35,865 bases of DNA, from positions 1 to 35,865 of the IMG/VR virus record IMGVR_UViG_3300009788_001279; one strand, written 5' to 3'. The position numbers and the translations under genes were made by a program. The notes under the pieces were generated by a model. The model had not been told where the DNA came from, made no database searches, and saw nothing but the letters and a program-made list of their open reading frames with translations. Of the stretch, positions 1 through 8,065 are shown piece after piece (position 1 is the first letter of the stretch; every line of letters begins with the position of its first letter). The stretch comes from a virus.

Positions 1-566
1 AAAGACTGTGTAAACCATGTAGTTCCTATCTTTTCTGAACACTTCAACACTCCTCTGATTGCTTCTATATCTCCTATCGTTGTGCCATGCTCTATAAAGT
101 AAACTCTATTTGGTGACGTTGCGGCTAAAGCATATACCCGTAGCGGTTGAGACGCTCCAATATATACAGTTTCTAAAGTTGAAACGCCCCAAACAGTACC
201 ACCAAATGAAGTTGTTCGCCTGATGGTTCCTGGGTTCGTAGCATCAAATGCGACGGCTGTTGTACCATTCACGGCCACGTCTGAAGCAAGGGCTACCGGA
301 TCAAATTCGCCAACTTTGTCGTAAGTAAAATCATCAACCTTTTCTATATAAGAGATGCGTGAACCGATAGGTCCGTTCGCAAGCAACCATCCAGCTTTAT
401 AGCGTACTGACCTACTACTCCTTGTCCTGTAGTTAATTTCTGGACTGGAGGCACCAACCGGATTTAAGCTAACTCCAATAGAGTTTTGTTTTAATTCTAC
501 TTTTATAAAAGGAGTAGTGTTTTGTTTTTCACCCTCAAAGTTTACTGCGGAATTTCCTTTGATCAT
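1..566 (-). CDS. Tail-region protein, 3' end beyond the window
   Basis: An open frame starts at ATG 566-564 and runs off the left edge without a stop, giving the first 188 residues. The start overlaps the stop of the preceding gene by one base (TGATG), which suggests translational coupling. The product begins MIKGNSAVNFEGEK and is rich in Val, Thr, Ser and Gly, as expected for a beta-rich virion protein. It lies after the tape measure and one small gene, where siphoviruses carry distal tail, tail-associated or fibre proteins. I do not recognise the family, and the missing C-terminus prevents a firmer call. Confidence 0.75.
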   Translation of the reverse strand, partial: MIKGNSAVNFEGEKQNTTPFIKVELKQNSIGVSLNPVGASSPEINYRTRSSRSVRYKAGWLLANGPIGSRISYIEKVDDFTYDKVGEFDPVALASDVAVNGTTAVAFDATNPGTIRRTTSFGGTVWGVSTLETVYIGASQPLRVYALAATSPNRVYFIEHGTTIGDIEAIRGVLKCSEKIGTTWFTQS

Positions 567-997
567 CAATCAACCGATGACAAAGTTAAAGATATGCGAA
601 ATTCTGTGCCAAGTGGATTTGGTCTTGGAGGATTATGTATTGATAAATCATGACTGCCAACAGGTATGACATTATATGTCACGCCCCACGGTGTAACCAG
701 AATGATTGGCATACTAACACCCTGGGCACCAAGGTAGTTATCAAGATCATCCAGCCGTGAAAGTCCTAACCATGTTGTTTCACCAACCTCTGACGCACCT
801 GCCTTCACGGTATATGTGTTATCAAGAGCGATAGTAAGTGACAAGCTAAAATGCGTATTACCAAGCACACTACTTGTACGTGAGTTTTGCGTTTCACTTA
901 CTGAATTCTTAAGTGGTATGCCACGAGAAATATCACCCTCAACATAGTCGTAAAACCTGCCATTAATTAATACACCGTTGTATGGGTCTATTATCAT
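566..997 (-). CDS. Small putative distal tail protein (143 aa)
   Basis: This 143-residue, beta-rich protein starts at an ATGA overlap with the tape measure stop. Position directly after the tape measure is typical of distal tail or tail-tip components. It has no signal peptide or membrane segment. Features include an N-terminal DPYNGVLINGRFYDY stretch and a C-terminal region with a Pro/Asn-rich turn (HNPPRPNPLG) before a last strand. The family is not recognised; the tail assignment rests on gene order and composition only. Confidence 0.7.
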   Translation of the reverse strand: MIIDPYNGVLINGRFYDYVEGDISRGIPLKNSVSETQNSRTSSVLGNTHFSLSLTIALDNTYTVKAGASEVGETTWLGLSRLDDLDNYLGAQGVSMPIILVTPWGVTYNVIPVGSHDLSIHNPPRPNPLGTEFRISLTLSSVD

Positions 998-2871
998 GCT
1001 GCTGCGTTCATAAGTAAGTTGCTAAACATATTCATTTCTTGTCCCTTTCCTCTATCTCCTCCGAAAGATACACTCCCAAAGTTATTATTAACAGTGCTAC
1101 TGTTGCCAAGTCCTTTAATAGCATTTACTATCTCTTTAGAGCCTTGTACACTACTAGCTGCAAGTCCTGTAGGGGCTATCGATGACGGCTCATTAAGATT
1201 CAGTTCGCCGACAATAGCCTCACCTTCAGACAGATTCGCCTTCTGGAATTCCTCTGCAGAAACTTCCTGGCCTCCAATAAAGAATCCACCTTCACCACCA
1301 GTGCTTGCCGAGAAGTCCGGTATACCAGTCAACCCTCGAATTGCATCAGCAACGCCTTTGATCTTTGATCCTACTTCAATTAATTCGTCAATTTTGGAAA
1401 TAAGATCTGTTACAAAACCAAATATATCACCTATTGCAGTACCAAAGTCTTCAAATCGTTGAATCATTTCGTTTATCTTCTCAGGGTTATCTTCTATCCA
1501 CTTTATAAACTCATCTAATTTGTCTATCAAAATAACAGCTGCATTAAATGCTTCTTCCAAACCTTTCTCAGCTATTTCTTTAAATGCATCTTTAACTTGA
1601 GGGCCATGGGTTTCCCATATGGCTCTTAGCCTTCCTATCAATTCATTCAGTTTACCTTTGATTTCATCTATCTGAGGGCCGAATCTTTCTTGCATTTCAG
1701 CAAGCCAAATACGAAAGCTACTATCAGCATTAGTAACCTGAAACTCCAAGTCACCAATAGCACCTGCTATGAACTCAGCAGCCTGTTGTGTTACTCCTAA
1801 CCCATCAACCGCATCTACAAGTCGAATTTGAAACCCTTCCCATGCTGATGTTACTGTTAGTAATGCGCCTTCGAGACCACTTAATTTGATATCTGCCATT
1901 TCTTCAGCTGCACCTCCTGAATCAATGAGATCATCCGTAAAACCCCGTATACCATCACCACCTTCCTTTATTAGAATATTCCATTCCTGAAATGCTTCTG
2001 CGCCAAACAAAGCAGACAATGCGGCATTTTGCTGTTCTTGGGTCATACCCTCAAAAGCTTTCTTCAAATCATCAACTATAATATCGATTGAGTTCATATT
2101 ACCATCCAGATCGAAGAATTCAATATTCAAATCGTTCATTGCTTCTTCCATTCTAGCTGTAGGTGCCGCCAACCTCGTTAATGATGTACCTAATGCCCTA
2201 GTACCGAGGCTGCCCTTTAATCCATTATTGGCCATAATACCAATAATCGCTGAGGCTTGTTCTAGGCTGATTCCCATTGAAGCAGCCGTTGGACCCAAAA
2301 AGTTCATAGCATCTGCGAACTGTATCATGTCGGTATTGGAACTCGTTACGGTTTTGGCTAGTACATCAACTACTCTGTCAGTATTCTTGGCTTCTATCGA
2401 GAATTGAGCCATAATGTTAGTAGCAATATCAGCAGAACTCGCAAAATCTAATCCTGAAGCTGATGCTAAATTTAATATGCTTGGAGTCGCGGCAAGTATT
2501 TCGTTAGTTTCCAATCCTGCCATAGCCATAAAACCCATTGCATCAGCAACCTGTACAGCTGTGAACTCTGTGTTTGAACCAAGGTCAAGAGCCAGCTCAC
2601 TCAACGTTTCAAATTCATCCCCAACAGTACCTGTTAGGGCTTTGACATTAAGCATTGATGTTTGGAAATCTTTGGCAGTGGTAACGGCACCACTTATGAA
2701 GTTCGCTACGGATTTAAAACCAAACTCCAAAGCTCTCAATCCTAATTCAACACCCTTGATAATAGCCGTGGCTTTCAGAAAGCCATTAGAGATATCATTG
2801 ATACTACTCTTGGTATTACCCTTATCAACCGATACCCTTATTTTTAAATCTGTGTTAGTTGTTGTTCCCAT
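994..2871 (-). CDS. Tail tape measure protein (TP901-like)
   Basis: This 625-residue protein sets tail length and is threaded through the tail tube during assembly. Residues about 65-330 match the conserved TP901-type tape measure region: a helical start around FQTSMLNVKALTG, then Ala/Gly-rich helices around FTAVQVADAMGFMAMAG and LEQASAIIGIMANNGLKG. Long amphipathic helices and a Gly/Ser/Asn-rich C-terminus follow. Its start overlaps the end of the frameshifted tail chaperone product by 17 bases, the usual order chaperone then tape measure. At the usual ~0.15 nm per residue, 625 residues would predict a tail of very roughly 90-95 nm (inference). The start codon has no Shine-Dalgarno sequence. 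Confidence 0.93.
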   Translation of the reverse strand: MGTTTNTDLKIRVSVDKGNTKSSINDISNGFLKATAIIKGVELGLRALEFGFKSVANFISGAVTTAKDFQTSMLNVKALTGTVGDEFETLSELALDLGSNTEFTAVQVADAMGFMAMAGLETNEILAATPSILNLASASGLDFASSADIATNIMAQFSIEAKNTDRVVDVLAKTVTSSNTDMIQFADAMNFLGPTAASMGISLEQASAIIGIMANNGLKGSLGTRALGTSLTRLAAPTARMEEAMNDLNIEFFDLDGNMNSIDIIVDDLKKAFEGMTQEQQNAALSALFGAEAFQEWNILIKEGGDGIRGFTDDLIDSGGAAEEMADIKLSGLEGALLTVTSAWEGFQIRLVDAVDGLGVTQQAAEFIAGAIGDLEFQVTNADSSFRIWLAEMQERFGPQIDEIKGKLNELIGRLRAIWETHGPQVKDAFKEIAEKGLEEAFNAAVILIDKLDEFIKWIEDNPEKINEMIQRFEDFGTAIGDIFGFVTDLISKIDELIEVGSKIKGVADAIRGLTGIPDFSASTGGEGGFFIGGQEVSAEEFQKANLSEGEAIVGELNLNEPSSIAPTGLAASSVQGSKEIVNAIKGLGNSSTVNNNFGSVSFGGDRGKGQEMNMFSNLLMNAAA

Positions 2872-3393
2872 TATCTCGCTGAGTGCTCAAGTAACGTATT
2901 AGTTTCTCCATCTTTATATTTGGCTGTTTATCAATATCTGTAAATGTCCAGCCATACTTATCGACTAAAGCCATTTCAGATAAATCATATCTATCATCTA
3001 CTTGTACCTTCCCCGTCAGCCCTTCGAACCACCTGATACAGGCTTTTGTCCATTTTTTTTTACTTCGCCTGATAAAGTAGATGATTCAATAATTTCCTGT
3101 ACAATTGGGAATACCTTTTGTGTATCGGTACTAGGTAGATCCATGAACGCATTGTAAGGATCGTCAACTACATTTCCATCCTTATCTTTTAATTCTACCA
3201 AAACCCTCTCAAGTACAAACTCTTGTCCATTAAGCAATGCTGCAATTCCAGCTTTCTTTTGCTCCTCACTAGGTAGTCCAAAGGTAAGCTCAAGTAATTT
3301 CTTGTTATACTCCCTATATGTTCTAGTATCCAAGTATCCCCGTAGTTCAACTGTGTAGCCGGATTCCTCCAGCTTTATTATTTTGTTATCCAT
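2855..3393 (-). CDS. Tail assembly chaperone, -1 frameshift fusion (gpGT-like)
   Basis: A -1 shift on the heptamer A AAA AAA (3061-3055) continues translation in an open frame that begins KWTKACIRWFEGLTGK and ends at TAA 2857-2855. The fused product has about 179 residues: 113 from the first frame and 66 from the second. The second-frame segment is protein-like (ALVDKYGWTFTDIDKQPN, then a charged helix) and fills the otherwise empty gap before the tape measure, overlapping its start. This is the arrangement of lambda gpG/gpGT, where a few percent of ribosomes shift and the T part contacts the tail tube protein. The frame is seen directly; use of the shift is inferred. Confidence 0.85.
3016..3393 (-). 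CDS. Tail assembly chaperone, unshifted product (gpG-like)
   Basis: This 125-residue protein lies between the tail tube and tape measure genes, the position of the lambda G/T-type tail assembly chaperone. It is mostly charged and helical, starting MDNKIIKLEESGYTVELRG. Near its end the message contains nine A residues (3061-3053). There the zero frame reads GTA AAA AAA AAT and ends 13 codons later at TGA 3018-3016. The upstream AAAGGA is one of the few Shine-Dalgarno-like sequences in the window. The chaperone role comes from gene order and the slippery site, not from sequence recognition. Confidence 0.85.
   Translation of the reverse strand: MDNKIIKLEESGYTVELRGYLDTRTYREYNKKLLELTFGLPSEEQKKAGIAALLNGQEFVLERVLVELKDKDGNVVDDPYNAFMDLPSTDTQKVFPIVQEIIESSTLSGEVKKNGQKPVSGGSKG
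3053..3061 (-). promoter_or_regulatory. Programmed -1 frameshift site (A9 slippery run)
   Basis: Nine A residues on the message, phased as GT(A AAA AAA), give a perfect X XXY YYZ slippery heptamer. Downstream, a short CCTG...CAGG stem and an AGCC...GGCT pairing could stimulate the shift, though neither is strong. The shift joins the two halves of the tail assembly chaperone. Confidence 0.85.
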
Positions 3394-3416
3394 TAGTTTT
3401 TTCCTTTAATTAAAAG

Positions 3417-3471
3417 AATGCGCCTGTCCAAAAATGACTCATGAACATGAGGGAAAATGAACAGGCACATT
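3417..3471 (-). terminator. Long hairpin between tail tube and tail chaperone genes
   Basis: The inverted repeat 3417-3427 / 3461-3471 forms an 11-bp RNA stem on the minus strand, fully paired if one U-G wobble is allowed. The loop holds a second perfect 5-bp hairpin (ctcat/atgag, 3438-3451). The message then reads CTTTTAATT, a weak U tract. The hairpin lies 10 bases after the tail tube stop, and 23 bases before the chaperone start. It probably attenuates transcription after the abundant tail tube gene or protects that gene's mRNA 3' end. Confidence 0.65.
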
Positions 3472-3480
3472 CATTAAACA

Positions 3481-4461
3481 TTACAAAGCCGCACCAACGG
3501 TTTGTGTAATATCAATCAATGAACTTGTGCCAGTGTTTAGTTTTCCCATGAACTCAACTTCCTCCATTGAATACTCACCCGCTTCATATGGTCTGACATT
3601 ACTTGTCATCTCAGTTCGTGGTACGTCTATTCTCAAAGTGTATGGTGTTACTCCTGCGATTAATCCCGCACATGATGGAAGCACTATATCAAATCTTAAG
3701 TAAGCTTCTGTACAACCATGTTGCAATTCTACAAAACTTGTACCCTCATGGAATATCTTGAACTTACCTGATACTGCTGGAATCTTAGGATCTGATCTTG
3801 CAGCATCACGACTACCCGACAAGAAAGATGATTCCAATCCATTCTCGTATTTAACATTCCAACTTTCAACTTCCAGTGTAGTAAACTCAACGCCATACGT
3901 TGCGCCTTGGTGAACTGTAATAGTAGCATCTGCAAATACCATAGGTCTGATAGTTTCTCCAATCAAGTCCTGCATCGATGTACCTACATTACTTTGAATC
4001 TTCCCTTCAGTATTTAATGTGAATTCAAGTTTATTGTCGCTCGCGGTTATATCAATTGCTGATGCTCTCACTCCATTAAATGTCTCCTGTGAGTTATTTC
4101 TATCAAAGTTAATAGATTTAGAGATCATCGTACCATCAGTATTCTGATTATATGTTCTTAGTGTTGCCGAAGTTCCAACAGCAGTATTGGTAGCTATTGT
4201 TCCCAATGCAAGTTCTAACATATGATGCATCGTTCTAGGAGTTGCAAACCCTGTGAGGTCACCGGTTACAACGTTCTTCATTCTAACGATTCGTTCACGT
4301 CCTTTAATAGATGTTGTTGTATCCTCAACCACTTCCTTCTCAACGATCTTATTAAGCGTAGAAGTCTTAATATGTAACCGCTCTGAATTAGAGGCCACTG
4401 AAACGCCCCAAGTTGATTCATCACCAATACCTATGTCTTTGTAAATAGTCTGATGTGCCAC
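3481..4461 (-). CDS. Major tail tube protein
   Basis: This 326-residue protein begins MAHQTIYKDIGIGDESTWG at a GTG codon. It has the composition and N-terminal pattern (tube subunit, early Gly/Trp turn, then mixed beta strands) of phage tail tube proteins. Its position supports this: after the tail terminator-like and virion morphogenesis genes and before the tail chaperone and tape measure. No sheath gene precedes it, so the tail is probably non-contractile. The start has no Shine-Dalgarno sequence and an A/T-only leader. A structured hairpin follows the stop, fitting a highly expressed gene. The family assignment is by order and general resemblance. Confidence 0.82.
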   Translation of the reverse strand: MAHQTIYKDIGIGDESTWGVSVASNSERLHIKTSTLNKIVEKEVVEDTTTSIKGRERIVRMKNVVTGDLTGFATPRTMHHMLELALGTIATNTAVGTSATLRTYNQNTDGTMISKSINFDRNNSQETFNGVRASAIDITASDNKLEFTLNTEGKIQSNVGTSMQDLIGETIRPMVFADATITVHQGATYGVEFTTLEVESWNVKYENGLESSFLSGSRDAARSDPKIPAVSGKFKIFHEGTSFVELQHGCTEAYLRFDIVLPSCAGLIAGVTPYTLRIDVPRTEMTSNVRPYEAGEYSMEEVEFMGKLNTGTSSLIDITQTVGAAL

Positions 4462-4479
4462 TATATTTTTATTTAAAAA

Positions 4480-4959
4480 TTAAATTGCTTGTGAAGCTGT
4501 TTCTTCTTGTGTAATAGTCAATGTTGCTGTCACATTCTCATCACCTGGTATCCTATCATCATTATATGTAATTGATATATCTGGTTGTCTTACCCCGTAT
4601 CTTTGCAAGTTATTTCGTATAATATATCTAATTGTATTCGTCTTTAAACTTCCATCAGCTTTACGTCCATCCATTATTCTTGCTAAAAATAGATCGCCAG
4701 TTTCTTGATCAGCACTTCTGTAAACCTTTAATTGCATATTCTTTGTAAGTATAACCTCAATCGTGTGTGTCGGCTGATCAATAAGCCCCGTCGCTATTTG
4801 CGTTATATCTGTCGATACTGGCTTAACAAACACAGCTCCCTTATTAGTAATGTCCTTTCCTATCTCGATTTCAGGTAATCCAAAAATATAATACTGGACA
4901 TCTCTTTTTTCTAAATTGCTTTCAAGATCCTCAAGAATCTTATCTATTATAAAAATCAT
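4480..4959 (-). CDS. Probable tail terminator / neck protein
   Basis: This 159-residue protein is coded between the virion morphogenesis protein (ATGA overlap) and the tail tube gene. That is the position of tail terminators, which cap the tail tube and join it to the head. It starts MIFIIDKILEDLESNL and has alternating strands and helices around VFVKPVSTDIT and HTIEVILTKN. Its length suits tail terminators, but I see no diagnostic motif, so the name rests on synteny. Confidence 0.6.
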   Translation of the reverse strand: MIFIIDKILEDLESNLEKRDVQYYIFGLPEIEIGKDITNKGAVFVKPVSTDITQIATGLIDQPTHTIEVILTKNMQLKVYRSADQETGDLFLARIMDGRKADGSLKTNTIRYIIRNNLQRYGVRQPDISITYNDDRIPGDENVTATLTITQEETASQAI

Positions 4960-5399
4960 AATGCCCTTCGTAATTGTCTAGTAATATCTTCTGCCGCGAG
5001 TAATCCTGCCGCCTTTGTAACTTTATCACTTATTCCCATAATCTGTCGTTGTGGTACGTTTCTCTTCCGATCACCTTGCTGGTGGGTCTTCATATATGGC
5101 ACCTTATTCGTCATTTCAGCATCATTGGAGCTAGATTTAGTAACAAATCCTTTCCGTAATTTGCCTGTTCTCACAAGGATCGGTCTCGCTGGTGGGAATC
5201 CTTCGCTCTTTCGATCCTTTCTCGTAGAAGCTGCTAGTGGTTTCCATCTTCCATATATTCCACCCTGCTGTCTAAAGTTCAAGTCCGCTTCGCCCTTAAC
5301 AGCTTTAATGGTTTGTGTCATTGTATTTTTAAAGTTCAAGTTTCCAAGAAAGTTTTTTAATCCTCTACCAACACTTGTACTAATAGTTATCTTTGCCAT
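4956..5399 (-). CDS. Virion morphogenesis / tail completion protein (Mu G-like or HK97 gp10-like)
   Basis: This is a basic 147-residue protein. The segment GGIYGRWKPLAASTRKDRK (about residues 45-65) followed by ILVRTGKLRKGF is typical of phage virion morphogenesis proteins (Mu gpG and relatives), which have W-x-P-L-x-x-S/T and L-x-x-T/S-G-x-L-R motifs. The later segment with HQQGDRKRNVPQRQIMG matches the family's H-Q-x-G...P-x-R-x-F/I-x-G pattern. It is coupled to the genes on both sides by one- to four-base overlaps. Family members complete the head-tail joint. Confidence 0.83.
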   Translation of the reverse strand: MAKITISTSVGRGLKNFLGNLNFKNTMTQTIKAVKGEADLNFRQQGGIYGRWKPLAASTRKDRKSEGFPPARPILVRTGKLRKGFVTKSSSNDAEMTNKVPYMKTHQQGDRKRNVPQRQIMGISDKVTKAAGLLAAEDITRQLRRAL

Positions 5400-6235
5400 T
5401 AGTTTTGTATTTGTGGCTCAGGTATATCTTGTACCCCTGGCTGTTCACTGTTTACATTCTGCTGCCAGTTCTTACGTCTAAACTTCTCCTCTGTAATATC
5501 GTACAACCGGCCATTTACTCTGCCACCTGATTTGAATAAATTATTACTATTGATCCTTTCTTCGTCATTACGACTAATTACTTGCCCATTGTCATCAACT
5601 AATTGATAGCTTGGCCTACAAATCATACCAATCTCACCAACATCTGGTGCAATTGCAACGTTCTTAACTAATGATGCATCGGTTCCCGTACCCATCAACT
5701 GTTCATATAGTGCATAACCATCAGCCGCCGTATCTCTGGAGCCAACACCATAGCCACGTATCATGAGAAATGCAGCAGATAATCTACTTGCGTACCCTGT
5801 GAGTACAGAGGGGATTGGGGCTATTGGTAAGTTATAGCATAAGGATAAACGTTGGTTAATCATGCTTTCAGCCCTCAACCTATGATTCTCTATATCCTGA
5901 CTCTCTATCGGAGACGTTGAATAGCTGATTGTTAACGAGCTGCCACTAACTGGTGGCGTATCTAGTGTCACTGATCCAGAGTCAATATCTATTGCAGTAA
6001 CATTCACTCTAGAAACTCCACTGATACCATCAAGACCAATGAATACTTTCACATCACTCACACCTGCAATAGTATTGCCTGTATTAAACTCAGGTACGAA
6101 CTTAACATTATCATCCGCCTGCACGTGGAATGTTGTTGCGCCACCTGCAGTTGGACCGAGTATAAAACTGTCCTTGTTATACCTATATTGAAAGCCAGCT
6201 TCAACCCTGATTTTCTCGTGGGTTGTTAGTGCCAT
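5399..6235 (-). CDS. Head-tail connector-like protein with DUF1320 (Mu gp36)-like C-terminal half
   Basis: The protein has 278 residues. The region around NHRLRAESMINQRLSLCYNL and PIPSVLTGYASRLSAAFLMIRG (about residues 116-160) resembles Mu gp36/DUF1320 adaptors, in which a helix containing a short I-x-x-R-L-x-x-x-Y-x-L-P motif precedes a helix spanning the hydrophobic core. The first ~110 residues are beta-rich and look like an added domain, since DUF1320 proteins are usually about 140 residues. It starts directly after the stop of the small gene following the capsid gene. An adaptor role between portal and tail is inferred from family and position. Confidence 0.68.
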   Translation of the reverse strand: MALTTHEKIRVEAGFQYRYNKDSFILGPTAGGATTFHVQADDNVKFVPEFNTGNTIAGVSDVKVFIGLDGISGVSRVNVTAIDIDSGSVTLDTPPVSGSSLTISYSTSPIESQDIENHRLRAESMINQRLSLCYNLPIAPIPSVLTGYASRLSAAFLMIRGYGVGSRDTAADGYALYEQLMGTGTDASLVKNVAIAPDVGEIGMICRPSYQLVDDNGQVISRNDEERINSNNLFKSGGRVNGRLYDITEEKFRRKNWQQNVNSEQPGVQDIPEPQIQN

Positions 6236-6406
6236 TTATTTCTTTTTATCAGTGATCGGTTTAGGTTCTGGTTTACTTGCTCCAGCTTTTTCAACTTTTA
6301 CAACATGATTATGTTGAAGAAGTCGCTCTTTACTCTCATCAGTTTCCTCTACAACTGTCTGTAACTCACCATGAATATCCGTATAAGTAATTTTGAACTT
6401 ATCCAT
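6236..6406 (-). CDS. Small protein following the major capsid gene (56 aa)
   Basis: The first ATG after the capsid stop is at 6406-6404 and gives 56 residues starting MDKFKITYTDIHGELQ and ending in a Lys/Pro-rich tail (KPEPKPITDKKK). An upstream ATG in the same frame would need a 170-base overlap with the capsid gene and is unlikely. Small proteins of this type are common between capsid and connector genes. The function is unknown. A GC-rich hairpin lies between the capsid stop and this start. Confidence 0.7.
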   Translation of the reverse strand: MDKFKITYTDIHGELQTVVEETDESKERLLQHNHVVKVEKAGASKPEPKPITDKKK

Positions 6407-6440
6407 TTCAGTATTCTGTAAAATATATTCCGATTGGACA

Positions 6441-6458
6441 GGAGGGATTTCTCCCCCC
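6441..6458 (-). terminator. GAAA-loop hairpin just after the major capsid gene
   Basis: On the minus strand GGGGGGA and TCCCTCC form a 7-bp stem (one G-U pair) closed by a GAAA tetraloop, a very stable GNRA loop. It begins 12 bases after the capsid stop. No U tract follows, so it is more likely an mRNA-stabilising or attenuating element than a complete terminator. Confidence 0.6.
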
Positions 6459-6470
6459 CATCCTTTGACT

Positions 6471-7493
6471 TTAGAATTCGTTAGGTTGTAATTCCCTATG
6501 TCGTTCGAAGTCTTCAAGATCTGGATCAGGGAACACAGTAATCCCATGAAGCCTTGCACTTCTTGGATCTCCTGGGTTCCAGTCAAATCGACCGAATACA
6601 CCAAACGCAAATTCATTTCTCCAGAAACCTGTATCAGAATCATCTAAGAGTTGTGTGAACTTAAGATTCTCCCATCCAGGACTTACACTATGAGAAAGAA
6701 CTTTAATTGGTTTCATTGATCCATTTGAAAGATCGAACCCATACCACTCACTATCACCAATACCATAGTCCTGTTCCATGATACCGAAAGTACCCTGGAA
6801 TACATTAGTTGTATTAGAACCTTTGATAGTGTCAACCTCAACAGTAAACTGTGAGTTTGCAATCTCCCTTGCAGTTTTAGCATTATCAGTACCACGTTTT
6901 ACGGCGATATCTGTAAGCTTCATTCCAAGAACATGGTCTCTATCAGTTTTAAGCTGAGCGAAATGTAATTGTTCTAGTTGAATAGTAATTGCATCGACCT
7001 GTGAACCACCTGTTTCGAAGTTAGTCCATAATGTTCCATGTGTTGCACCTTTTGAATCAGTGTATACATGATTACGACCAAAGAACTGGTTAGTATCAAA
7101 AGACTTGTAACTAGTCCCTCTACGAAGATGCTCTTCTGTTTTCCGTTGCATTGAAACTTCTACAGCTTGGCCAAATTCTCCGATCTTACGTCGTAGAACT
7201 CCGCCAGACTGATCATCATCAAGAACTTGTCTTTTGATAGTTTCAGTCATTTCCCAGTCATCTAATGTAATGACTGATTTGTATTCGAAGAATACACTTG
7301 GTTGTCTTTCACCTCTGAACCGTCTAAGCTCTGTCTTGTCACCATAGAATATTTCAGTTTTAGCTGAAGAGGTTGTTGGAACCACTTCAATCAACTGACG
7401 CCACTCTTGAGCAACCATAGCTTGACGGCCATCTTCAAAAGATACCGCCAAATCAGCTCTTAGACTTTCAGGAAATACTCCCTTAGTTATCAT
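6471..7493 (-). CDS. Major capsid protein (Mu gpT-like)
   Basis: This 340-residue protein resembles the Mu-like major head subunit family. It has an N-terminal helix region (ESLRADLAVSFEDGRQA), a long acidic segment resembling the E-loop and spine helix around DDQSGGVLRRKIGEFGQAV, and the FGRNHVYTD signature (about residues 139-147) typical of gpT. It follows the protease/scaffold and decoration genes, the expected head order. No processing site is obvious. The start has an A/T-rich leader and no Shine-Dalgarno sequence. Confidence 0.88.
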   Translation of the reverse strand: MITKGVFPESLRADLAVSFEDGRQAMVAQEWRQLIEVVPTTSSAKTEIFYGDKTELRRFRGERQPSVFFEYKSVITLDDWEMTETIKRQVLDDDQSGGVLRRKIGEFGQAVEVSMQRKTEEHLRRGTSYKSFDTNQFFGRNHVYTDSKGATHGTLWTNFETGGSQVDAITIQLEQLHFAQLKTDRDHVLGMKLTDIAVKRGTDNAKTAREIANSQFTVEVDTIKGSNTTNVFQGTFGIMEQDYGIGDSEWYGFDLSNGSMKPIKVLSHSVSPGWENLKFTQLLDDSDTGFWRNEFAFGVFGRFDWNPGDPRSARLHGITVFPDPDLEDFERHRELQPNEF

Positions 7494-7512
7494 AATTGAT
7501 TATTAATAAAAT

Positions 7513-7989
7513 TTAATTCTGAACCTGCGCCCATGAAACACCACGATTATGAGGCATTCCATTAATAGCGTTGTCAATCCGGATCCTATATGTTGATGCT
7601 GTAGGGAATCCAACAATCTCACCAACTGGTAATGCTGGTGCTGCTGCTGATACACCAACTGTTTGATCATCAAGCCCGTAAGCAATTTGACCAATATGAG
7701 CTGATACACCAGTTCCTTGAGCTTCAAAGGTATATTCTCCTTTTTTGAACACATTAAGTGTCTCTTGACTTGCGCCTAACCCTGAAGATAAATCTACACG
7801 ATTATCAGCTACTCCAATAAACCGAGCATTGGATGCTCCTACACCTTGCACTAGAGGTCTAATACCTGTTCCAAGTGCACTATACATTTGTAATGTATCT
7901 TTATAGTAGGTAAACCCACTTGCTCCACTATATGGAACCAATTCTGATGGTTGACGTTCGCCAAACCTATCTTGTGTTGCTGCTGCCAT
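7513..7989 (-). CDS. Capsid decoration protein (DUF2190-like)
   Basis: This 158-residue protein is Gly/Ala/Val-rich. It has the repeated pattern of DUF2190 proteins: a strand region IRPLVQGVGASNARFIGVAD, then KKGEYTFEAQGTG, then IGQIAYGLDDQTVGV and VGEIVGFPTASTYRIRID. It sits between the protease/scaffold and the major capsid gene, as decoration proteins usually do. Family members trim the outer capsid surface and stabilise it. The chemical role is structural; no catalytic residues are expected. Confidence 0.8.
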   Translation of the reverse strand: MAAATQDRFGERQPSELVPYSGASGFTYYKDTLQMYSALGTGIRPLVQGVGASNARFIGVADNRVDLSSGLGASQETLNVFKKGEYTFEAQGTGVSAHIGQIAYGLDDQTVGVSAAAPALPVGEIVGFPTASTYRIRIDNAINGMPHNRGVSWAQVQN

Positions 7990-8065
7990 GACTAATTGTA
8001 ACTAATTTAAATTTTGGAGCCTCGGACCATCTCTCATCACAATCTGATCCAAGTACTATGTTTTG

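Noticed and set aside
1019-1462. Plus-strand open frame of 147 codons across the tape measure gene
   Set aside because: It lies opposite the well-supported tape measure protein, has a low-complexity Ser/Pro composition typical of antisense frames, and has no gene context.
6407-6643. Longer start for the small gene after the major capsid gene
   Set aside because: It would overlap the capsid gene by about 170 bases in another frame; the ATG at 6406 follows the capsid stop and gives a sensible protein.
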